The translations under genes were made by a program, and so were the position numbers. Positions 1 through 6,218 of a stretch of DNA of 12,276 nucleotides are shown piece after piece. The stretch covers positions 1 through 12,276 of the forward strand of contig ONSE01000111.1 of assembly GCA_900320415.1 (NCBI GenBank). Direction: 5' to 3'. This DNA is from an uncultured Eubacteriales bacterium. GTDB taxonomy: Bacteria; Bacillota; Clostridia; Oscillospirales; Acutalibacteraceae. Position 1 is the stretch's first letter, and the number at the start of each line of letters is the position of its first letter. The notes below the pieces were generated by a model, which did not search any database, was not told where the DNA came from, and saw only the letters and a program-made list of their open reading frames with translations.

Positions 1-59
1 ACTCTGTAGTAGGGAGCCTTCTTGGAACCCATTCTTCTCAGTCTGATTTTTACTGCCAT
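1..59 (-). CDS. rpsP: 30S ribosomal protein S16, N-terminal fragment (cut by window edge)
   Basis: The reverse strand from position 59 reads MAVKIRLRRMGSKKAPYYR, the typical N-terminus of bacterial ribosomal protein S16, a small subunit protein that binds 16S rRNA during assembly of the 30S body. Only 19 codons are inside the window; the rest lies to the left. The ATG is preceded on the same strand by AGAGGTG (65-72 region) at a 6-base spacing, a strong ribosome binding site. It follows ffh by 76 bases and has no convincing promoter of its own, so it is probably co-transcribed with ylxM and ffh. The ffh-rpsP adjacency is common in Bacillota. Identification is from recalled family sequence and is secure despite the short length. 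Confidence 0.93.
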   Translation of the reverse strand, partial: MAVKIRLRRMGSKKAPYYR

Positions 60-93
60 AATTTACACCTCTATAAAATAATTAAATGATATA

Positions 94-117
94 TTCACCA
101 ATTCGCTGATTGGGGAA
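94..117 (-). other. Imperfect hairpin between ffh and rpsP
   Basis: The arms CCAAT (98-102) and ATTGG (109-113) are perfect inverted repeats with a 6-base loop. After one mismatch the pairing continues with TTC/GAA. On the transcribed (minus) strand it lies about 20 bases after the ffh stop and is followed by an AT-rich stretch, not a clean U-run. It could be a weak attenuator or a processing site that sets the S16:Ffh ratio. A complete terminator is unlikely. Confidence 0.35.
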
Positions 118-135
118 TGACTTGTTTTTGGGGGA

Positions 136-1518
136 TCAGAACGGCAGATTGCCGTCTCCACCCATACCTCCCATCGGCATACCGCCGAGACCGGGGAGCA
201 TTTTCTTTCTGCGGCGCTTTTTGGAGCCCTTGCCGCCCTTCATCTGCTTGATCATCTTCTGCATCTGCTCGAGCTGCTTGAGCAGCTTGTTGACCTCCTC
301 GACCGATCTGCCCGAGCCTGCCGCGATGCGGCGCTTGCGCGAGGGGTTGATCACGGAGGGATTGTGCCTCTCCTCGGGGGTCATGGAGTAGATCATCGCC
401 TGCAGCCAGTCGATCTGTCTGTCGTCGATGTCGATATCGTCGAGCTGGTTGCCCACGCCCGGCAGCTTGGAGAGGATACCCTTGAGGGGTCCCATCCGTT
501 TGATCTGGTTGAACTGCTCGTTGAGGTCATCGAAGTCGAGCTTGTCGTTCATGATCTTCTTCGCCATTTCCTCGGCTTTTTTCTCATCGAGCTTGCTCTG
601 CGCGTCCTCGATCAGCGTGAGGACGTCGCCCATGCCGAGGATGCGGCTCGCCATACGGTCGGGGTGGAAAATCTCGATGTCGTCAAGCTTTTCGCCCGTG
701 CCCGCGAATTTGATCGGCTTGCCCGTGACCGCCTTGACGGAGAGGGCGGCGCCGCCTCTGGTGTCGCCGTCGAGCTTGGTGAGAATAACGCCGGTGATCT
801 CCAGCAGGTCGTTGAAGCTCTTCGCCACGTTGACGGCGTCCTGACCTGTCATGGAGTCGATGACGAGCAGGATCTCGTCCGGGTTGACCTCCGCCTTGAT
901 ATTCTTCAGCTCGTTCATCAGCGCCTCGTCGATGTGCAGACGGCCAGCCGTATCGAGGATCACGATGTCATTGCCGTAATCCTTCGCGTGTCTGACGGCT
1001 GCCTTTGCGATCTTGACGGGATTCTCGGTGCCCATCTCAAACACGGGCACGCCCGCCTTGCCGCCGACCACCTTGAGTTGTTCGATCGCAGCGGGGCGGT
1101 AGATATCGCAGGCGACCACCATGGGGCGGTGGTTCTGCTTTTTGAGCATCTTGGCGAGCTTTGCCGAGTGGGTGGTTTTACCCGAGCCCTGCAGGCCGCA
1201 CATCATGATGACGGTGGGCGGCTTTGAGCTGAATTCCAGACGGGCGTTTTCTCCGCCCATCAGTGAGGTCAGCTCCTCGTCAACGATCTTGATCACCATC
1301 TGCGCGGGCGTCAGGCTTTCCATAACGTCCTGACCGATCGCGCGCTCCGTGACGTTCTTGGTGAAATCCTTGGCTACCTTGTAGTTAACGTCGGCTTCCA
1401 GCAGCGCGAGTCTGACCTCGCGCATCGCTTCCCTGACGTCGTCCTCGGAGAGCTTGCCCTTGCTTTTCAGTTTTTTGAACGCGTTGCTGATTTTGTCCGC
1501 AAGTCCTTCAAATGCCAT
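136..1518 (-). CDS. ffh: Signal recognition particle protein Ffh (SRP54 GTPase)
   Basis: Ffh binds SRP RNA and the signal sequences of nascent membrane and secreted proteins, and delivers ribosomes to FtsY at the membrane. The 460-residue product has the full SRP54 layout. The N domain is about residues 1-88. The NG GTPase follows, with P-loop GLQGSGKTT (108-116), DTAGR (189-193) and TKLDGDTRGG (247-256). A methionine-rich M domain runs from about 300, with the finger loop near MGPLKGILSKLPG (342-354) and the RNA-binding SRKRRIAAGSG motif (393-403). The tail is Lys/Arg-rich, then Gly/Met-rich, as is usual. Start ATG at 1518 gives the family-typical MAFEGLADKI and is preceded by GGATTAGGAT inside the end of ylxM. 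Only 6 bases separate it from ylxM, indicating coupled expression. No SRP RNA gene is visible nearby. Confidence 0.98.
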   Translation of the reverse strand: MAFEGLADKISNAFKKLKSKGKLSEDDVREAMREVRLALLEADVNYKVAKDFTKNVTERAIGQDVMESLTPAQMVIKIVDEELTSLMGGENARLEFSSKPPTVIMMCGLQGSGKTTHSAKLAKMLKKQNHRPMVVACDIYRPAAIEQLKVVGGKAGVPVFEMGTENPVKIAKAAVRHAKDYGNDIVILDTAGRLHIDEALMNELKNIKAEVNPDEILLVIDSMTGQDAVNVAKSFNDLLEITGVILTKLDGDTRGGAALSVKAVTGKPIKFAGTGEKLDDIEIFHPDRMASRILGMGDVLTLIEDAQSKLDEKKAEEMAKKIMNDKLDFDDLNEQFNQIKRMGPLKGILSKLPGVGNQLDDIDIDDRQIDWLQAMIYSMTPEERHNPSVINPSRKRRIAAGSGRSVEEVNKLLKQLEQMQKMIKQMKGGKGSKKRRRKKMLPGLGGMPMGGMGGDGNLPF

Positions 1519-1524
1519 AAAATC

Positions 1525-1881
1525 CTAATCCTTTTCTTTCAGCTCACCCGCGCGGCGGAGAATTTCCTGCGCGAGCGAATGAATCTCATTGTCGGTTGTC
1601 TGTTCGGCGATTGTCCCCGCAGTGCGCGCGATGTCGTCCAGCCCTTCCTCGAGCTGACGGAAGCGCCCCAGCAGACCGAGCTTTTTTTCAAACTCAAAAA
1701 GCTGCCGTTCGGTGCGCCGTATGCTGTCGCGCACGCCCTGACGGGTGATGCCTGTTTCGGCGGCGATCTCCGAGAGGGACAAATCGTCGTTGTAGTAAAG
1801 GTATGTCGCTTCTCTGCCCGAGGGCTTTAAGAGCTCCCCGTAGAAATCCAGCAGAAGCGAGATCTCCATATTCTTTTCCAT
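1525..1881 (-). CDS. ylxM: YlxM/UPF0122 family putative SRP-associated helix-turn-helix protein
   Basis: The 118-residue protein begins MEKNMEISLLLDFYGELL. Its first half contains the segment LSLSEIAAETGITRQGVRDSI, a sigma-70 region 4-like helix-turn-helix, and its second half is a charged helical tail. This matches the YlxM (UPF0122) family, which in Bacillota lies directly upstream of ffh and in Streptococcus has been reported to interact with SRP components. The HTH had earlier suggested a regulator. The chosen start (1881) has GGAG 9 bases upstream; a second in-frame ATG four codons later (MEISLLL) is possible. It is the first gene of the ylxM-ffh-rpsP operon, about 50 bases behind a consensus promoter. 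ftsY, which often precedes ylxM, is absent here. Confidence 0.92.
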   Translation of the reverse strand: MEKNMEISLLLDFYGELLKPSGREATYLYYNDDLSLSEIAAETGITRQGVRDSIRRTERQLFEFEKKLGLLGRFRQLEEGLDDIARTAGTIAEQTTDNEIHSLAQEILRRAGELKEKD

Positions 1882-1906
1882 TGCGCGTCTCTCCGTTTGG
1901 GGGAGT

Positions 1907-1929
1907 GTGTAAAGAAAAAAGCTTTACAC
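1907..1929 (-). promoter_or_regulatory. 8-bp perfect dyad at the predicted 5' end of the ylxM transcript
   Basis: GTGTAAAG (1907-1914) and CTTTACAC (1922-1929) are perfect inverted repeats separated by 7 bases. With the -10 box at 1937-1942, the predicted transcription start is about 1930-1931, so the dyad occupies roughly +2 to +24. It could be a 5'-terminal stabilising hairpin in the RNA or a repressor operator overlapping the start. No regulator is identified. Confidence 0.6.
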
Positions 1930-1936
1930 CTGTGCT

Positions 1937-1965
1937 ATTATAGTACAACCGGGCGCGTTTGTCAA
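1937..1965 (-). promoter_or_regulatory. Consensus sigma-A promoter for ylxM-ffh-rpsP
   Basis: On the minus strand the -35 box is TTGACA (1960-1965) and the -10 box is TATAAT (1937-1942), separated by exactly 17 bases. All 12 hexamer positions match consensus. It lies about 50 bases upstream of the ylxM start and predicts strong constitutive expression of the SRP operon. Confidence 0.9.
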
Positions 1966-2200
1966 GCGCTGTGCCGCAGAAAAACGAAAGAAAGCGGCAG
2001 CGGTGGTTTTTGAGGAAAAAACATCCTGTCTTTCGCGGCGATCGTGCAGTAAAATTGCGAAGAGACTGCTGATATCTTGCGCAGTGTTTACAAAGCCGAC
2101 AAAAAACAGGCAAAATAATTCGGAGTGTTTGTATATTTCCAATGAACTTTAAAAAACTGTTTAAAAAAGCTGAATTTTATGAGTTGTTTTATGAAAATTG
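1966..2200. other. Intergenic spacer between divergent operons, no gene recognised
   Basis: This AT-rich stretch between the ylxM and phoH promoters holds no convincing coding sequence. Short open frames on both strands lack ribosome binding sites and overlap the promoters. Small inverted repeats occur, for example GCCGC/GCGGC at 1973-1998 and GCAGT/ACTGC near 2046-2067, but all are weak. I looked for the conserved SRP RNA tip and other familiar small RNAs and did not recognise any. Confidence 0.6.
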
Positions 2201-2209
2201 TGGTATAAT
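2201..2209 (+). promoter_or_regulatory. Extended -10 promoter for phoH-ybeY-dgkA
   Basis: TATAAT at 2204-2209 is preceded by TG at 2201-2202, giving the extended -10 form TGnTATAAT. No good -35 box lies 16-18 bases upstream (GAGTTG at 2181-2186 is poor), which is typical of extended -10 promoters. The predicted start is about 2216, leaving a leader of roughly 30 bases before the apparent phoH coding region. Confidence 0.7.
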
Positions 2210-2272
2210 GTATTTAAATAATCAGGATATTAGGGGCTGTGTCTTACGGAACAGATTATCAGCATTGACAGA

Positions 2273-3211
2273 TTGGAAAACGCCGTCGCGCTTTTCGGCA
2301 GCTTTGACGAAAACATCAAGCTGATCGAGCGCGAATTCGGCGTGAGAATCACCTGCCGCGATTCCGAACTGAAGATCGAAGGCGACGTGGAAAACGCCGC
2401 GAGGGCGAAAACGGTCATCGAGAGCCTGCTTCAGTTTCTCAGCAGGGGAGAGGCGCTTTCGGAGCAGAATATCCGCTACTGCATTTCCCTTGTCAAGGAG
2501 GGAAGCGAGGAAAAGATCGAGGAGCTGGCGGGCGACTGCATCTGCATCACCTCCAAGGGAAAGCCTATCAAGCCAAAGACCATCGGACAGAAGCGCTACT
2601 GCAGCCTGATCGCGAAAAACACCATTACCGTCGGCGTCGGCCCCGCGGGAACAGGCAAGACCTATCTGGCGGTGGCGATGGCGGTGACGGCGTTTCGAAG
2701 CAAGCAGGTCAACCGGATTATTCTCACGCGTCCCGCGGTGGAGGCGGGCGAGAAGCTGGGCTTTTTGCCGGGAGATCTGCAGAGCAAGGTAGATCCTTAT
2801 CTGCGGCCGCTTTATGACGCGCTGTTTGATATGCTCGGCGCGGAGACCTATCAGAAGTACGTCGAACGGGGCAACATCGAGGTCGCGCCGCTTGCCTATA
2901 TGCGCGGAAGGACCCTTGACGACAGCTTCATCATTCTTGACGAGGCGCAGAACACCACGCGCGAGCAGATGAAGATGTTTCTTACGCGTCTGGGCTTCAA
3001 TTCGAAGATGGTCATCACGGGCGACATCACGCAGATCGACCTGCCGAGCGGCTCAAAGAGCGGACTGAAGGACTGCATGAAGATTCTGCGCAATATCGAA
3101 GGGATCGGACAATGTACCTTTGACGAGAAGGATGTTGTGCGCCACCGTCTGGTGCAGGACATCATCAAGGCATACGCGAAAATGGAAAACAACGGCTCCA
3201 AAAACAAATGA
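2273..3211 (+). CDS. phoH: PhoH family ATPase (PhoH-like protein)
   Basis: PhoH proteins are cytoplasmic P-loop ATPases related to superfamily 1 helicases and thought to act on RNA. Their pairing with ybeY supports a role in RNA processing. Counting from the TTG at 2273, the 312-residue product has Walker A GPAGTGKT (123-130), the family motif GFLPGDLQSKVDPYLRPL (163-180), Walker B ILDEAQNTT (221-229) and the signature TGDITQIDLP (249-258). An N-terminal KH-like part lies at about residues 1-60. The start is uncertain. TTG 2273 is the first ordinary start codon after the in-frame stop at 2231 but has no ribosome binding site. Codons upstream (ACG at 2246 onward: TEQIISIDR) look like true PhoH N-terminal sequence, and AGGGG at 2232-2236 sits 9 bases before that ACG. 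The 3' end abuts ybeY. Confidence 0.93.
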   Translation: MENAVALFGSFDENIKLIEREFGVRITCRDSELKIEGDVENAARAKTVIESLLQFLSRGEALSEQNIRYCISLVKEGSEEKIEELAGDCICITSKGKPIKPKTIGQKRYCSLIAKNTITVGVGPAGTGKTYLAVAMAVTAFRSKQVNRIILTRPAVEAGEKLGFLPGDLQSKVDPYLRPLYDALFDMLGAETYQKYVERGNIEVAPLAYMRGRTLDDSFIILDEAQNTTREQMKMFLTRLGFNSKMVITGDITQIDLPSGSKSGLKDCMKILRNIEGIGQCTFDEKDVVRHRLVQDIIKAYAKMENNGSKNK

Positions 3212-3243
3212 TATCCTGTCAGCAATTCAGAAGGGGTGGCAAA

Positions 3244-3738
3244 ATGGCAGATAAAATCAAAGTAATCATTACGAACAAACAAAAGACAGTAAAAATCCCG
3301 ACGGGGATCCGTATGCTCGTTCGCCGCTGCTGCAACGCGGTTCTGAAGCTTGAAAATTTTGAAGGTCCCGCGGAAATCAGCGTTACGTTTACCGACAACG
3401 CAGGAATCAGAGAGCTGAACAAGCAGTACCGCGACAAGGATATTGACACAGACGTGCTGTCGTTCCCGATGGGTGAAAACGGCGTATATGACATCGACAT
3501 GGAAACGGGCGCCAAGATCCTGGGCGATGTTGTCATCTCGATGGAGAAGGCGAGAGATCAGGCGGAGCGCTTCGGACATTCCTTCCAGCGCGAGGTAGGC
3601 TATCTGACGGCGCACAGCGTACTGCATCTCCTCGGCTACGACCATGTGGACAATCTCGAAAGAGTCAGAATGAGGGAGAAGGAAGAGCTGATCATGGAGC
3701 AGCTGGGACTGCCTGCTTCGTCCAGCTACATTCTCTGA
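3244..3738 (+). CDS. ybeY: Endoribonuclease YbeY (rRNA maturation metalloprotein)
   Basis: YbeY is a small zinc-dependent endoribonuclease involved in 16S rRNA 3'-end maturation and ribosome quality control. The product from ATG 3244 is 164 residues, the usual size. It contains the UPF0054 zinc motif HSVLHLLGYDH with ligands His124, His128 and His134. The conserved central stretch LNKQYRDKDIDTDVLSFP (58-75) is also present. I prefer ATG 3244 (MADKIKV) because AGAAGGGG ends 7 bases upstream. An in-frame ATG at 3208 overlaps the end of phoH and would add 12 residues unlike the family. The gene lies between phoH and dgkA, the common Bacillota order, in the same transcript. Confidence 0.97.
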   Translation: MADKIKVIITNKQKTVKIPTGIRMLVRRCCNAVLKLENFEGPAEISVTFTDNAGIRELNKQYRDKDIDTDVLSFPMGENGVYDIDMETGAKILGDVVISMEKARDQAERFGHSFQREVGYLTAHSVLHLLGYDHVDNLERVRMREKEELIMEQLGLPASSSYIL

Positions 3739-3742
3739 GTGC

Positions 3743-4225
3743 ATGAAAAAACAGCTAAGAAGCTTTTTCTGCGCCTTTCGCGGCGTCGGGGACGCCGTCC
3801 GCGGAGAGGCGCATCTGCGTTTCCATCTTGTGGCGGCGTTTTACGTGCTGCTGTTCTCGCCGTTCTTTGAACTGAGCGCTGCGCAGTATGCCGTTCTGGT
3901 GCTGCTGATGGGAGCGGTCATGGCGGCGGAAATGATAAACACCGCGGTCGAGCGCGTCTGCAACGCGGTAACGGAGGAAAGAAACGAGAATATCCGCCTA
4001 GCCAAGGATATCGCGGCAGGCGCGGTTCTGGTGCTTTCCGCGGCGGCGGTCGCGGTGGCGGCGCTGTTTTTTCTCGACGGCGCGGCGTGGCTGCGCGTGT
4101 GGGATTTCTTTATGCAAAAGCCGTGGCTGTTGCCGCCGCTTGTGTGTTCGGCGGCGCTTGCGGTCGTGTTTGTCCGGCGCGGCACGGGAAGAAAGCGCGG
4201 AGATAACAGGGATTCCAAAGGGTAA
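3743..4225 (+). CDS. dgkA: Diacylglycerol/undecaprenol kinase, DgkA family
   Basis: Gram-positive DgkA homologues phosphorylate undecaprenol (and sometimes diacylglycerol), feeding the lipid carrier pool used in cell-wall synthesis. The integral membrane product has the family core: an amphipathic N-terminus with GEAHLRFH (21-28), three hydrophobic segments (about 29-39, 46-62, 91-111), the catalytic motif EMINTAVE (63-70) and AKDIAAG (87-93). It is 160 residues rather than the usual 120-135, because a fourth hydrophobic segment (about 127-144) and a basic tail RRGTGRKRGDNR follow. It starts 4 bases after the ybeY stop with no good ribosome binding site of its own, so translation is probably coupled to ybeY. 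The symbol is by family; undecaprenol is the more likely substrate in this group. Confidence 0.92.
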   Translation: MKKQLRSFFCAFRGVGDAVRGEAHLRFHLVAAFYVLLFSPFFELSAAQYAVLVLLMGAVMAAEMINTAVERVCNAVTEERNENIRLAKDIAAGAVLVLSAAAVAVAALFFLDGAAWLRVWDFFMQKPWLLPPLVCSAALAVVFVRRGTGRKRGDNRDSKG

Positions 4226-4250
4226 ACCGTTAGTGTTTACCCTTTTCTTG
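4217..4250 (+). terminator. Intrinsic terminator of the phoH-ybeY-dgkA operon
   Basis: AAAGGGTAAAC (4217-4227) pairs perfectly with GTTTACCCTTT (4235-4245) around a 7-base loop and runs into TTTTCTTGTT. The 11-bp stem contains the dgkA stop codon (4223-4225), so the terminator begins inside the gene. The era promoter -35 starts right after it at 4251. Confidence 0.85.
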
Positions 4251-4279
4251 TTGATGTTTCCGCGGCGGTGTGTTATAAT
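4251..4279 (+). promoter_or_regulatory. Sigma-A promoter for the era-yqzL-recO-mutS2-rimM-trmD run
   Basis: TTGATG (4251-4256) and TATAAT (4274-4279) are separated by 17 bases, and a TG at 4271-4272 makes an extended -10. It starts directly after the dgkA terminator and about 40 bases before the era start codon. Confidence 0.85.
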
Positions 4280-4322
4280 GACAGGATAAGAGATATCGGA
4301 AATCAGATAATGAGGTAACCCT

Positions 4323-5237
4323 ATGGAATATAATCAGAATGACAAAAGCGCGTTTATCGCGATCGTCGGCAGACCGAACGTGGGCAAAAGCTCGATCCTC
4401 AACCGTCTGCTGGGGCAGAAGATCGCCATCGTTTCCTCCAAGCCGCAGACCACGCGCAACCGCATCACGGGCGTGCTGACGGACGGGGAGTATCAGATCG
4501 TCTTTTTTGACACGCCCGGAATGCACAAGCCGAAGAACACCCTCGGAAAGTATATGGTGCGCTCCGTCAGCGAGAGCGTAGGCGGCGTGGACTGCTGTAT
4601 GCTGGTGGTCGAGGCGGGCAAGGAGCCGAGTCCTGCCGACCTGACGCTGATCGAGAGGTTCAAGAGCATACAGATGCCCGCGATCCTCGCGATCAACAAA
4701 ATCGATACGCTCAGGGAGAAGGACGCCCTGATGCAGCAGATCCTCAGCTATTCGAAGCTCTATGACTTTGACGCGGTGGTGCCTGTCAGCGCGCAGGACG
4801 GCAGCGGCATGGACGAGCTGCTGGAGGAGCTGAAAAAGCAGGCGGGCGAGGGAGGTCACTTTTTTGACGACGACACCCTCACCGACCAGCCCGAGCGCGT
4901 GATCGTTTCGGAGATCATCCGCGAGAAGATCCTGCGTCTCTGCGACAAGGAGATCCCCCACGGCACGGCGGTGGTGATCGAGAAGATGAAGACCCGCGAG
5001 AACGGGATCCTCGACATCGATGCGACGATCTATTGCGAGCGCGAGACCCACAAGCGCATCATTATCGGAAAAAACGGCGCGATGCTCAAAAAAATCAGCA
5101 CCTACGCGCGTCAGGACATCGAGCGCTTTTTTGACTGCAAGGTTTTTTTGCAGACCTGGATCAAGGTCAAGGAGGACTGGCGCAACCGCGCCCGGCTCGT
5201 GCAGAACTTCGGCTATGACGAAAAGAACTTTGACTGA
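4323..5237 (+). CDS. era: GTPase Era, 30S ribosome assembly factor
   Basis: Era is an essential GTPase that binds the 3' end of 16S rRNA near the 30S platform and acts in late small-subunit assembly. The 304-residue product has G1 GRPNVGKS (16-23), G3 DTPG (63-66), G4 NKID (125-128) and G5 VSA (155-157). A C-terminal KH domain has the RNA-binding loop GKNG (249-252). The conserved PQTTRNRI switch I region lies at 41-48. Start ATG 4323 has GAGGT 8 bases upstream. It is the first gene of a long run of co-directional genes and has its own promoter between the dgkA terminator and its start. The length is typical of the family. Confidence 0.98.
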   Translation: MEYNQNDKSAFIAIVGRPNVGKSSILNRLLGQKIAIVSSKPQTTRNRITGVLTDGEYQIVFFDTPGMHKPKNTLGKYMVRSVSESVGGVDCCMLVVEAGKEPSPADLTLIERFKSIQMPAILAINKIDTLREKDALMQQILSYSKLYDFDAVVPVSAQDGSGMDELLEELKKQAGEGGHFFDDDTLTDQPERVIVSEIIREKILRLCDKEIPHGTAVVIEKMKTRENGILDIDATIYCERETHKRIIIGKNGAMLKKISTYARQDIERFFDCKVFLQTWIKVKEDWRNRARLVQNFGYDEKNFD

Positions 5238-5250
5238 TATTTGATCGTCG

Positions 5251-5262
5251 GGTAAATTTACC
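5251..5262. repeat. 12-bp perfect palindrome between era and yqzL
   Basis: GGTAAATTTACC is a perfect palindrome 13 bases after the era stop codon. It has no loop, so it looks more like a DNA-binding site than an RNA hairpin. A weak promoter-like pair surrounds it (TTGATC at 5241, GATAAA at 5266, spacing 19), but this is not convincing. Its function is unknown. Confidence 0.4.
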
Positions 5263-5311
5263 AATGATAAAAGCCGTCGGCGCGTCAACACTATTCTTCG
5301 GAGGTGTTGAT

Positions 5312-5485
5312 ATGGACGAATGGTCAAGCTGGCAGATGTTTTTCACGACGGGCAGCATTTCGGATTACATCCGCTTCAAATGTATCCAGAACGCGAAGGA
5401 TACGGGCGCGGATACCGTCAACAGGGAGATTAGCGATGAAGTTTCAGACGGACGGACTGATTATCCGGGAACAGAATATCGGTGA
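5312..5485 (+). CDS. yqzL: YqzL-like small protein of unknown function
   Basis: A 57-codon reading frame starts at ATG 5312 behind an excellent ribosome binding site, GGAGGTG at 5300-5306 with 5-base spacing. The product begins MDEWSSWQMFFTTGSISDYIRF. The pattern of a Trp, then F-x-x-TG-x-I-x-x-Y-x-x-FK, resembles B. subtilis YqzL, which also lies between era and recO. It has no signal peptide or membrane segment, and its C-terminal half is acidic and probably disordered. No function is established for the family that I know of. The 3' end overlaps recO by 50 bases in another frame, so its tail is longer than the roughly 45-residue relatives. The start could lie further upstream (ATG 5264), but that codon has no ribosome binding site. 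Confidence 0.78.
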   Translation: MDEWSSWQMFFTTGSISDYIRFKCIQNAKDTGADTVNREISDEVSDGRTDYPGTEYR

Positions 5486-6185
5486 GAATGACAAGCTCGT
5501 CTGGGTCCTCACCAAATCTCACGGCGTGCTCAGGGCGTTCGCCAAGGGCGCCAAGAGCCTGAAAAGCGCCAAATGCGCACCGACGTCGCTGCTTTCCTAC
5601 TCCCGCCTCTCCTTCTACAAGGGACGGGAGAGCTACATAATCGGTGACGCGAGACCGCTGCGCGTGTTTGCAAGGCTGCGCGCGGATGTGAAGAAAATGT
5701 GCCTCGCGCAGTATTTCTGCGAGCTGGCGCTGACCGTCTGCCCGCGGGAGCAGCCCGCGGAGACGTTTCTCAGCCTGGTTCTCAACTCGCTCTATCTTCT
5801 CTCCGAGGGAAAGCGGGGAGAGAGCCTCGTCAAGCCGTGTCTGGAGATGCGGCTCGCCTGTATGGCGGGCTATATGCCCGATTTGCTGATGTGCCGCTCC
5901 TGCGGCGCGTATTCCGCCGCGCAAATGTATTTTTTGCCGCGGTCGGGCAGGCTGGAGTGCGCGGACTGCTGCAAATCCCCCTCCGACGGCGCGGTGCTCC
6001 TCAATACGGCGGCGCTCACGGCGCTGCGGCACACGGTATACGCCGACGACAACAAGCTGTTCTCCTTCTCTCTGTCAGACGAGGGACTGGAGCAGCTCAA
6101 CCGCGCGACAGAGGCGTATCTGCAGATGCGCTTTGAAAAAAGCTTTTCCACCCTGGATTTTTACAAATCCATCGCGCGGCTCTGA
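5436..6185 (+). CDS. recO: DNA repair protein RecO
   Basis: RecO works with RecR (and RecF) to load RecA on SSB-coated single-stranded DNA and anneals complementary strands. The 249-residue product begins MKFQTDGLIIREQNIGENDK, the typical OB-fold start of RecO. It contains a four-cysteine zinc site, Cys153/Cys156 in MCRSCG and Cys175/Cys178 in ECADC. Zinc-bearing RecO is common in Bacillota. ATG 5436 is chosen because AGGGAG lies 7-8 bases upstream and the OB-fold begins right there. Longer frame extensions upstream lie inside yqzL and are not coding-like. The overlap with yqzL suggests translational coupling. Its place after era and before mutS2 fits a single transcript. Confidence 0.96.
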   Translation: MKFQTDGLIIREQNIGENDKLVWVLTKSHGVLRAFAKGAKSLKSAKCAPTSLLSYSRLSFYKGRESYIIGDARPLRVFARLRADVKKMCLAQYFCELALTVCPREQPAETFLSLVLNSLYLLSEGKRGESLVKPCLEMRLACMAGYMPDLLMCRSCGAYSAAQMYFLPRSGRLECADCCKSPSDGAVLLNTAALTALRHTVYADDNKLFSFSLSDEGLEQLNRATEAYLQMRFEKSFSTLDFYKSIARL

Positions 6186-6218
6186 ACGACAAGAAGAAAA
6201 AACGATAACAGAAAATGA

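Noticed and set aside
364..1227. Long open frame on the plus strand opposite ffh
   Set aside because: It is antisense to a fully supported Ffh, has no ribosome binding site, and its composition mirrors the GC-rich codon use of the real gene.
1694..2142. Small minus-strand open frames in the ylxM-phoH spacer
   Set aside because: They run through the consensus ylxM promoter or into ylxM in another frame and have no ribosome binding sites.
1966..2200. SRP RNA or another small RNA gene beside ffh
   Set aside because: The conserved SRP RNA tip (GGAAG/AGCAGC type) is not present, and the hairpins here are short and weak.
2142..2324. Possible 60-codon gene ahead of phoH
   Set aside because: Its ATG lies upstream of the extended -10 promoter, it overlaps phoH out of frame, and the sequence has no recognisable pattern.
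4230..5327. 365-codon open frame on the minus strand opposite era
   Set aside because: It covers the era promoter, terminator and yqzL, shows no family motif, and arises from GC-biased third positions of Era codons.
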